Assembly (NCBI GenBank): GCA_947175455.1
Contig: CAMWMW010000058.1
Coordinates: 1 to 8,167, forward strand
DNA: 8,167 nucleotides
Source: an uncultured Porphyromonadaceae bacterium
GTDB taxonomy: Bacteria; Bacteroidota; Bacteroidia; Bacteroidales; Muribaculaceae
Reading direction: 5' to 3'
The notes under the pieces were generated by a model. The model searched no databases. It was not told where the DNA came from and was given only the letters and a program-made list of their open reading frames with translations. Shown piece by piece: positions 1-6,060 of the stretch. The stretch's first letter is position 1. Every line of letters begins with the position of its first letter. The position numbers and the translations under genes are program-made.

Positions 1-67
1 TATTAAATTGCTCCTTGCTCACTTGTAAAATTAAATTTCAGTTAAAACTAAACACACTCTTAGGAAT
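1..67. other. AT-rich intergenic edge, no gene seen
   Basis: This stretch at the left edge is AT-rich and non-coding by eye. I found no convincing Bacteroidetes -7 box on either strand and no ORF with recognisable protein features. It is probably the spacer between the glnN terminator and a neighbouring gene outside the window. Confidence 0.5.
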
Positions 68-130
68 CATCTCATACAAAAAAAAAGATATGCGACAGGA
101 ATCTGTCGCATATCTTTTTTGTATGAGATG
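68..130 (-). terminator. Bidirectional intrinsic terminator after glnN, within a long inverted repeat
   Basis: A perfect 12-bp stem (87-98 pairing with 103-114, arm GATATGCGACAG) closes a 4-base loop. On the minus strand the hairpin is followed by nine T (78-86 complemented), and on the plus strand by six T (115-120), so it can stop transcription from either side. Outside the A/T tracts the symmetry continues with another perfect 10-bp pair, CATCTCATAC (68-77) with GTATGAGATG (121-130). It begins 14 bases past the glnN stop codon, so its main role is presumably to end the dapF-dapL-glnN transcript. Confidence 0.92.
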
Positions 131-143
131 TACCGGTGATAAA

Positions 144-2333
144 TCAGCGGATGAAAAGAAGTTCGCGATATTTGGGCAACGGCCAGATCTCATTGTCTAC
201 CATCAGCTCAAGCTTGTCGATATGATAGCGTATTGTCTCCATTTTGGGAGCCACATCATCATGATAGGCGATGGATTTCTCTCGCTCGCTCTCGATTCTG
301 TTTGCCTTGCGACGAGCATCAACCATAGCGGCAACCCCGCTCTTGATCTCCGAGATATGCTCGCTTATAGATTCTATCGACGCGAGATCCTGCGCGGCAA
401 TGCGGTCTGATTTGTCACCCTTGAAGAGTTCCTTTATTTTATACACATTGTCGAGCAGCAGCGACTGATAACGTATCGCAGCCGGGATGATATGGTTTAT
501 GGCAAGATCCCCGAGCACACGGCTTTCAATCTGGATTTTCTTCGTATACATCTCCCACTTCACCTCGTTGCGTGCCTCGATCTCCTTTTTCGAGAACACG
601 CCGGCTTTATCGAACATCTCGATGCTCGAAGGGAGCATATAGGCGTCATACATCAACGGTGCCGAAGTCTCGGTGTCGAGTCCGCGGCGCGCCGCCTCCT
701 CTTTCCACTCCTCGCTATATCCGTTGCCGTCGAAATGAATAGCCTTCGACGCTTTCACAAGCACTCTCACCTCCGAAAGGATAGCCTTGTCAAGTTCTTC
801 TCCGTTTGCTATCCTCGTATCCACTTTATCGGCAAAGTCGTTGAGCTGCGCGGCAACAGCGGCATTCAGCGCGATAAGCGCCGAAGCGCAGTTTGCCGAT
901 GAACCTACGGCTCGATATTCAAACCGGTTGCCGGTGAATGCAAACGGACTCGTGCGGTTGCGGTCGGTATTGTCTATCATAAGCTCCGGAATCTGAGCCA
1001 CATCAAGCCGCATCTCCTCTTTACCCTTCACCATTATCTTCTCATTCCCCTCGGAATTCTCCACGGCTGCGAGTATCGCGCTAAGCTGCGAGCCGAGGAA
1101 CATGGAGATGATGGCGGGAGGCGCCTCGTTGGCACCGAGACGATGCGCATTGGTCGCGTTCATTATGGAAGCCTTGAGCAATGCGTTGTGACGATGCACG
1201 GCAGCCATGACATTGGCGACAAACGCTATGAATCGCAGATTGTCTTTGGAATTTTTGCCCGGCGCAAAAAGCATCTCCCCTTTGTCTGTGCCGAGACTCC
1301 AGTTGTTGTGTTTGCCGCTGCCGTTAATGCCGGCAAAAGGTTTCTCATGAAGAAGAACACGGAAGTTGTGACGCTTTGCCACCTCCTCCATTATCGACAT
1401 GAGCAGGAGGTTATGGTCGTTGGCAAGATTGCATTCCTCGAATATCGGCGCAAGCTCGAACTGATTCGGAGCCACCTCGTTATGACGTGTCTTCGCCGGT
1501 ATGCCGAGTTTGTGGCATTCTGTCTCAAGGTCGAGCATGAATGCCTCCACTCGACTCGGTATGGAGCCGAAATAATGGTCTTCGAGCTGCTGGTTCTTCG
1601 CCGACTCATGACCCATGAGGGTTCTTCCTGTCATCACAAGGTCCGGACGGGCGGCAAACAATGCCTCGTCTACAAGAAAATACTCCTGCTCCCAGCCGAG
1701 ATATGTCTCCACATGATTGACCGCAGGATTGAAATAACGTGCCACACGCGTGGCGGCTTTGTCCACGCTGTTGAGCGCGCGAAGCAGCGGTGTCTTGTAG
1801 TCAAGGCTCTCGCCTGTATAGGAAATGAACACAGTCGGGATGCAGAGGGTATTGTCGATTATAAACGCCGGAGACGATATGTCCCACGCAGAATAACCGC
1901 GTGCCTCGAAGGTGTTGCGGATTCCTCCGTTAGGGAAACTTGAGGCGTCGGGTTCCTGCTGCACAAGCAGCTTGCCGTTGAATTTCTCCACCACTCCCCC
2001 TTTGCCGTCATGCTCCACGAAGGCATCGTGTTTTTCGGCTGTGCTGCCGGTGAGAGGATGGAACCAGTGGGTATAATGACGCGCGCCATTGTCGATCGCC
2101 CAACGCTTCATTCCGTCCGCGACACTGTCCGCTATCTCCCTGCTGAGGGGTTCGCGGTTGTCGATTGCCTTGACAAGGGAATCAAACGTATCCTTCGGAA
2201 GATACTCAAACATCTTCTGGCGGTTGAACACCTGTTTGCCATAATAGGTTTCCACTCTCTCTTTGGGGAGCTCCACTTTCACAGCTTTGCGTCCGGAAGC
2301 CTCCTCCACACTTTTGAATCTTAAATTAGACAT
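144..2333 (-). CDS. glnN: Glutamine synthetase type III (GSIII)
   Basis: Catalyses ATP-dependent formation of glutamine from glutamate and ammonia in the cytoplasm, the main entry of ammonia into metabolism. The 729-residue length suits the large GSIII family, the dodecameric form common in Bacteroidetes and cyanobacteria; GSI and GSII are much shorter. An N-terminal GSIII-type region carries WFHPLTGSTAEKHDAF (90-105). The catalytic core shows GWEQEYFLVD (213-222, metal-binding Glu215 and Glu217), RHNEVAPNQFELAPIFEE (283-300), EKPFAGINGSGKHNNWS (330-346) and a DRNRTSPFAFTGNRFEYR block (457-474). A helical GSIII C-terminal domain covers about 540-715. The start is ATG at 2333: the frame stays open upstream, but those codons overlap dapL and look nothing like GSIII. 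It has no Shine-Dalgarno site, and an AT-rich leader precedes it. It is the last gene of the dapF-dapL-glnN cluster and may be read from the dapF promoter; no separate Bacteroidetes-type promoter is evident in the 55-base gap. The adenylylation motif typical of GSI was not seen. Confidence 0.97.
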   Translation of the reverse strand: MSNLRFKSVEEASGRKAVKVELPKERVETYYGKQVFNRQKMFEYLPKDTFDSLVKAIDNREPLSREIADSVADGMKRWAIDNGARHYTHWFHPLTGSTAEKHDAFVEHDGKGGVVEKFNGKLLVQQEPDASSFPNGGIRNTFEARGYSAWDISSPAFIIDNTLCIPTVFISYTGESLDYKTPLLRALNSVDKAATRVARYFNPAVNHVETYLGWEQEYFLVDEALFAARPDLVMTGRTLMGHESAKNQQLEDHYFGSIPSRVEAFMLDLETECHKLGIPAKTRHNEVAPNQFELAPIFEECNLANDHNLLLMSIMEEVAKRHNFRVLLHEKPFAGINGSGKHNNWSLGTDKGEMLFAPGKNSKDNLRFIAFVANVMAAVHRHNALLKASIMNATNAHRLGANEAPPAIISMFLGSQLSAILAAVENSEGNEKIMVKGKEEMRLDVAQIPELMIDNTDRNRTSPFAFTGNRFEYRAVGSSANCASALIALNAAVAAQLNDFADKVDTRIANGEELDKAILSEVRVLVKASKAIHFDGNGYSEEWKEEAARRGLDTETSAPLMYDAYMLPSSIEMFDKAGVFSKKEIEARNEVKWEMYTKKIQIESRVLGDLAINHIIPAAIRYQSLLLDNVYKIKELFKGDKSDRIAAQDLASIESISEHISEIKSGVAAMVDARRKANRIESEREKSIAYHDDVAPKMETIRYHIDKLELMVDNEIWPLPKYRELLFIR

Positions 2334-2353
2334 AATATAAATTATTTGGTTAA

Positions 2354-2367
2354 GCCCGGCTTCGGGC
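2354..2367 (-). other. Small GC-rich hairpin between dapL and glnN
   Basis: GCCCG (2354-2358) pairs with CGGGC (2363-2367) around a 4-base loop, giving a 5-bp all-GC stem in an otherwise AT-rich 55-base gap. On the coding (minus) strand the hairpin is followed by TTAACC rather than a real T tract, so it is at best a weak attenuator. It could instead be an mRNA processing or stability element separating dapL from glnN. No function is proven. Confidence 0.45.
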
Positions 2368-2388
2368 ATTATATCATATTCCGTTTTA

Positions 2389-3621
2389 TCATTTCCCCAT
2401 GCCGTCACATATCCTTCCCATCGCCTTGAGGGTGTTCTCTCGCGAGTTGAAGCCTGTGAGACGAATATATCCCTCTCCCGAGACACCGAAACCGACACCC
2501 GGCGTGCACGATATGTGGTATTTCTCAAGCATGTCGCCGAATAGTTCCCATGAACTTTCCCCGTTTTTACCTTTTACCCACACATAGGGGGAATCTTCTC
2601 CGCCGAAGACGGTATAACCGGCTTGCGAAAGAGACCGGCGGATGATTCCGGCGTTCTCAAGGTAATAACTGATATTGTTCCTTACCGATTCGCGCCCTTC
2701 TGCGGAATAAAGTGCCTCGGCGCCGCGCTGAACCACATAGCCGGCACCGTTGAATTTGGTGCATTGCCGCCTGTTCCAGAGTTTTCTGAGACTGACCTCC
2801 CTGCCCGACGCGTCAGTACCTGTCAACGCTTCTGGCACCACTGTATAGCCGCATCTGAGACCAGTAAAACCGGCTGTCTTCGAAAAACTGCGTATTTCTA
2901 TCGCCACTTTCTCAGCTCCCTCTATCTCATAGATGGATCTGGGCAGATCCGGATTACGCACAAACGCCTCATATGCGGAATCGAATATTATGAGTGATTT
3001 CTCACGCAATGCATAATCCACCCATTCGCGGAGATCTTCGCGTGTCATCACGGCACCCGTGGGGTTGGAGGGGGAACAGAGAATCACGATATCGGCGTGT
3101 GTATCGGGCACTGCCGGACGGAATCCGTTTTCCGCATTGCATTCAAGATACACTATGCGCGACCATCTGCCGTCGGGCAATCTGTCGCCGCCGCGTCCGG
3201 ACATCACCGCCGTGTCTACATAAACGGGATAACCCGGATCCGCCACCGCCACTATGCTGTCGGCGGAATATATGTCTCCGAGATTGCCGAGATCGCTTTT
3301 GGCTCCGTCACTGATGAATATCTCGTCAGCCTGTATGCCGATTCCCCGGCTCTGATAGTCTGCGGCGGCTATGGCGTCACGGAGGAACAGGTAACCCTGT
3401 TCCGGTCCGTAGCCATGAAATGTCGCGGCATCAGCCATGTCATCGACCGCGCGATGCATGGCTCTGACCACACATCCGGCAATCGGCAACGTCACATCTC
3501 CTATATCCATTCTCACCACATCCGCTTCTGGATGCGCGGCTTTATATTCATTGAGCCGGCGTGCCACCTCTGAAAAAAGGTAACTCTCAGGCAGTTTCTC
3601 GAAATTATCGTTGATTCTCAT
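2389..3621 (-). CDS. dapL: LL-diaminopimelate aminotransferase
   Basis: A PLP-dependent fold-type I aminotransferase that converts tetrahydrodipicolinate directly to LL-2,6-diaminopimelate, with glutamate as amino donor, bypassing the succinylase or acetylase steps of lysine synthesis. The 410-residue length is that expected for DapL. Visible motifs are the N-terminal VRMDIGDVTLPI (36-47), SDGAKSD (104-110) and DPGYPVYVD (128-136, cofactor pocket), SPSNPTGA (183-190, with Asn186) and FDSAYEAF (213-220, with Asp214 and Tyr217). The Schiff-base lysine is Lys248 in RSFSKTAGFTGLRCGY (244-259), and Arg387 in GYIRLTGF is the expected carboxylate-binding residue. The SFSKTAGFTG-LR block is characteristic of DapL and separates it from general aspartate aminotransferases. 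The start is ATG at 3621, one base after the dapF stop codon; an upstream extension would overlap dapF. Co-transcription, and perhaps translational coupling, with dapF is very likely. The product feeds DapF directly. Confidence 0.96.
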   Translation of the reverse strand: MRINDNFEKLPESYLFSEVARRLNEYKAAHPEADVVRMDIGDVTLPIAGCVVRAMHRAVDDMADAATFHGYGPEQGYLFLRDAIAAADYQSRGIGIQADEIFISDGAKSDLGNLGDIYSADSIVAVADPGYPVYVDTAVMSGRGGDRLPDGRWSRIVYLECNAENGFRPAVPDTHADIVILCSPSNPTGAVMTREDLREWVDYALREKSLIIFDSAYEAFVRNPDLPRSIYEIEGAEKVAIEIRSFSKTAGFTGLRCGYTVVPEALTGTDASGREVSLRKLWNRRQCTKFNGAGYVVQRGAEALYSAEGRESVRNNISYYLENAGIIRRSLSQAGYTVFGGEDSPYVWVKGKNGESSWELFGDMLEKYHISCTPGVGFGVSGEGYIRLTGFNSRENTLKAMGRICDGMGK

Positions 3622-3622
3622 C

Positions 3623-4528
3623 TTACTGTGCTTTATAGGTTTTACGCGATTTCCCAATGCCACCGGCATCCGCACGCATTATAAACTCACCGTCGGCAAT
3701 AAACTCTGCTCCCCCCTTGAGGAAGACGTGATTGCTCTTCTCATCCCATGTTATCTCCAGATCGCCGCCAAGAAGCCTGACCGTGACATGTCTGTCGGCG
3801 AGTCCGTTGAGCACTGCCGCCACAACTGTGGCGCATGCCCCTGTGCCGCACGCAAGCGTTTCACCGGAACCCCGCTCCCACACACGCATCTCTATTGTGC
3901 TGCGGTCTATGATACGGGCAAACTCTATGTTGGCTCTTTCAGGAAAAATCGGAGCGCATTCGAGTCGCGGACCCTCGCCGCGCACCAGCCTGTCGTCAAG
4001 AGTGTCGGTAAAAACAACAGCATGGGGATTTCCCATGCTGACAGCTGTTATAAGATATGTATTGTCGCCGACAGTCTCGGCTTCGGATATTTTCGCACTG
4101 GAATCAGAACTGATTACCGGTATGGCAGACGGTCTGAGTTCCGGCTCTCCCATATCCACTGTCACCGACACGACCTCCCCGTTCTCCGTTTCAAGCCTGA
4201 GAACCTTAATTCCGGCAAGTGTCTCCAGTGTGACAACGGTCCTGTCGGTCAATCCTTTTTCATACACATATTTCCCTATGCATCTCGAAGCATTGCCGCA
4301 CATCTCCGCTTCCGAACCGTCGGCATTGAACATACGCATCCGGAAATCTGCTGTTTCAGAACGCATTATGACAACGAGTCCATCGCTGCCCACGCCGAAA
4401 TGGCGGTCACTTATCTGTCGGGAAAGGTGGGGAAGATTATCGGGAATGACTTCCATTGCGTTGACATACACATAATCATTCCCTGCACCGTGCATTTTGG
4501 TGAAGCTGACCTTTTTCTTGCTTTCCAT
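3623..4528 (-). CDS. dapF: Diaminopimelate epimerase
   Basis: A PLP-independent racemase that converts LL-diaminopimelate to meso-diaminopimelate, the peptidoglycan cross-link residue and the immediate lysine precursor. Two homologous halves each carry one catalytic cysteine of the two-base mechanism: Cys77 in NADGSEAEMCGNASRC (68-83) and Cys227 in ERGSGETLACGTGAC (218-232). Other family blocks are FTKMHGAGNDYV (9-20), FGVGSDG (44-50), SMGNPHAV (164-171) and ERANIEF (197-203). At 301 residues it is longer than the usual roughly 275; the excess includes a C-terminal segment, about 284-301, rich in Lys/Arg (GKSRKTYKAQ at the end). The start is ATG at 4528, just upstream of the conserved FTKMHGAGND, with a Bacteroidetes -7 box about 35 bases further up. 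It is the first gene of the dapF-dapL-glnN cluster, divergent from the transporter gene. Confidence 0.96.
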   Translation of the reverse strand: MESKKKVSFTKMHGAGNDYVYVNAMEVIPDNLPHLSRQISDRHFGVGSDGLVVIMRSETADFRMRMFNADGSEAEMCGNASRCIGKYVYEKGLTDRTVVTLETLAGIKVLRLETENGEVVSVTVDMGEPELRPSAIPVISSDSSAKISEAETVGDNTYLITAVSMGNPHAVVFTDTLDDRLVRGEGPRLECAPIFPERANIEFARIIDRSTIEMRVWERGSGETLACGTGACATVVAAVLNGLADRHVTVRLLGGDLEITWDEKSNHVFLKGGAEFIADGEFIMRADAGGIGKSRKTYKAQ

Positions 4529-4560
4529 ATGATTTTAAAGCAAATCTTCTTTTACCATCG

Positions 4561-4594
4561 CAAAATTAAGTATTTTTTATCAAACGGCAACAAA
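4561..4594 (-). promoter_or_regulatory. Probable promoter of dapF-dapL-glnN
   Basis: On the minus strand, TAATTTTG (complement of 4561-4568) matches the Bacteroidetes -7 consensus TAnnTTTG exactly. A TTTG (complement of 4591-4594) lies 22 bases upstream, slightly more than the usual 19-21, and a nearer TTTG (4581-4584) is too close at 12. The implied transcript start is near 4550-4555, leaving a leader of about 25 bases before the dapF ATG. The -7 element is seen directly; the use of this promoter is inferred. Confidence 0.6.
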
Positions 4595-4626
4595 TCCGCA
4601 ACAAAAAAATTTATATTCTGTTTTCA

Positions 4627-4657
4627 TTTGAGAAGACTGGATAATTTATTTATTTTG
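4627..4657 (+). promoter_or_regulatory. Probable promoter of the MFS transporter gene
   Basis: TTTG at 4627-4630 is followed after 19 bases by TTATTTTG (4650-4657), a one-mismatch version of the Bacteroidetes TAnnTTTG -7 element, then CA. The predicted start of transcription is near 4664, giving a leader of about 40 bases. The element is divergent from the dapF promoter, and the -33 boxes of the two promoters are about 30 bases apart, so a regulator bound here could affect both directions. Confidence 0.55.
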
Positions 4658-4702
4658 CACCCGCAAAACAAATGTGTTCAGCAGCTCACCAAGTATTCAG
4701 AC

Positions 4703-5911
4703 ATGCTACAGGATTCAAAATCAGACAAAACTCACTCCGACAGGCTCTGGAACAGCGAGTACTGGAAAGTGATGACAACGAATTTTCTCCTCTTTTTCGC
4801 CTTTTACCTTCTCACTCCTCTTCTCCCGATATATCTTGACCGACAGTTTGCCGCCGACAAGGACATGATAGGCATCGTTTTGTCGGGATACGTTGTGGCA
4901 ACGTTCCTCATAAGACCGTTCAGCGGATTTTTTGTAGACAGTTTCAACCGCAAGACCGTGCTTGTGAGCTGCTTTCTGGCATTTTTCATATGCTTTGCAG
5001 GATACATCGGCGCCGGCACGCTGCTCATGTTTGCCATTGTCCGCACTCTCCACGGCATACCCTTCGGAGCGGCTACCGTAGCCAACTCCACTGTCGCCAT
5101 CGATGTCTTGCCCTCCGCACGCCGAAACGAGGGAATAGGCTATTACGGACTCAGCAACAATCTCGCCATGGCGATAGCCCCGTCGGCTGGAATCTACATT
5201 TACAATCTGACAGATAATTTCCAATTGCTATTCTGGATCTCGCTCCTGCTTGCCATGACAGGATTCATATGCTCCACAACGGTCAGACTCCCTGCAAGAG
5301 AACTGAAAACCGGCAGACCCAAACTTGATCTCGACCATTTCTTCCTTTCGCGGGCATGGCTGATGGCGATAAACATCACGCTTTTCGGTCTGTGCTGGGG
5401 CGTGATGAGCAATTACGTGACACTCTACGGTCAGCAGGAACTCGGAATAACCGACGGTACGGGCATTTTCTTCGCTGTGCTCTCTTGCGGACTCGTGCTG
5501 TCGCGGCTAACCGGTCACAAGGCACTGCGCGACGGAAAGCTGACGCAAAACTGCTCGCAGGGGGTGATACTCTCGCTCGCGGGCTATATACTCTTCGCGC
5601 TTACGATAAACCAGTGGACTTATTACGCATCGGCTCTGCTCATAGGTCTCGGAAACGGCAGAATGTATCCGGCATTCCTTAATATGTTTATAAAAGTCGC
5701 CCGCCACGATCAGCGGGGCACGGCAAATTCCTCGATTCTGATTTCATGGGATCTCGGAATGGGAATGGGTATTCTTTTAGGTGGATTTGTCGCCGAATAC
5801 GTCAGTTTTTCAGCGGCATTCTGGATAACCGCCGTCATGCAGGGAGCCGGAACCCTCCTTTTCCTTATCTTCACAAAACCATTCTTCACCCGCCGCAGAC
5901 TCGCGGAATGA
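4703..5911 (+). CDS. MFS transporter, substrate unknown
   Basis: An inner-membrane secondary transporter of the major facilitator superfamily. The 402 residues carry about 12 hydrophobic helices, roughly at 24-44, 55-72, 84-104, 106-126, 147-167, 173-193, 218-238, 253-273, 285-303, 305-325, 343-365 and 368-390. The loop between helices 2 and 3, RPFSGFFVDSFNRKTVL (71-87), is a degenerate MFS motif A (G-x3-D-x2-x-R/K). A polar central loop (about 194-215) separates the two six-helix halves, and the tail ends in a basic FFTRRRLAE. The start is ATG at 4703, the first ATG after a promoter-like element; the same frame is open far upstream only as antisense to dapF. ATG 4772 is an alternative that would remove 23 polar residues. 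The fold is like drug or sugar efflux members, but no substrate can be read from the sequence. Its gene is divergent from dapF and 149 bases ahead of guaD. Confidence 0.88.
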   Translation: MLQDSKSDKTHSDRLWNSEYWKVMTTNFLLFFAFYLLTPLLPIYLDRQFAADKDMIGIVLSGYVVATFLIRPFSGFFVDSFNRKTVLVSCFLAFFICFAGYIGAGTLLMFAIVRTLHGIPFGAATVANSTVAIDVLPSARRNEGIGYYGLSNNLAMAIAPSAGIYIYNLTDNFQLLFWISLLLAMTGFICSTTVRLPARELKTGRPKLDLDHFFLSRAWLMAINITLFGLCWGVMSNYVTLYGQQELGITDGTGIFFAVLSCGLVLSRLTGHKALRDGKLTQNCSQGVILSLAGYILFALTINQWTYYASALLIGLGNGRMYPAFLNMFIKVARHDQRGTANSSILISWDLGMGMGILLGGFVAEYVSFSAAFWITAVMQGAGTLLFLIFTKPFFTRRRLAE

Positions 5912-6002
5912 CAACCGAAGTAAAATAGAATGTATTAATACGCACGCGCAAGATTCCCCGGCGCAAAACATATCCATATATCTTCCGTTATAATAGGTGG
6001 TA

Positions 6003-6023
6003 GCGGGACGTGTCACGCCCCGC
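6003..6023. repeat. GC-rich palindrome in the transporter-guaD spacer, possible extragenic repeat
   Basis: GCGGG (6003-6007) pairs with CCCGC (6019-6023); after one A/C mismatch, CGT (6009-6011) pairs with ACG (6015-6017) around GTC. A second short hairpin, CGCG-TTT-CGCG (6024-6034), follows at once. There is no T tract, so this is not an intrinsic terminator. It stands out as GC-rich within an AT-rich 149-base spacer (5912-6060) in which I saw no ORF and no good Bacteroidetes promoter. It resembles REP-like extragenic palindromes, but only one copy is in the window. Confidence 0.45.
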
Positions 6024-6060
6024 CGCGTTTCGCGTACGTAACAACATAACAGAATTACTG

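Noticed and set aside
1143..1943. Plus-strand open frame of 266 codons opposite glnN
   Set aside because: It mirrors the codon pattern of a well-conserved GSIII gene; its composition is not protein-like and no start signals were found.
2334..2528. N-terminal extension of glnN into dapL
   Set aside because: The extra 65 residues overlap dapL, do not resemble GSIII, and the protein from ATG 2333 has the normal family length.
3611..4702. Long plus-strand open frame fused in frame to the transporter, antisense to dapF
   Set aside because: The translated segment is rich in Cys and His with no domain pattern, lies exactly opposite a clear dapF, and crosses the divergent promoter region. The transporter starts at 4703.
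4721..5224. Minus-strand open frame of 167 codons opposite the transporter
   Set aside because: It lies antisense to clear membrane-helix coding sequence and shows no recognisable domain or start context.
5985..5996. Sigma-70-like TATAAT before guaD
   Set aside because: Bacteroidetes housekeeping promoters use TTTG/TAnnTTTG; TATAAT alone in AT-rich DNA is weak evidence and no -33 TTTG is suitably placed.
6010..6060. GTG start giving guaD 17 more residues
   Set aside because: The start would sit inside the GC-rich palindrome and the added residues are not family-like. ATG 6061 fits better.
5912..6060. Purine riboswitch upstream of guaD
   Set aside because: I could not find the conserved three-stem layout or core bases of a purine aptamer. 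Only short GC hairpins are present.
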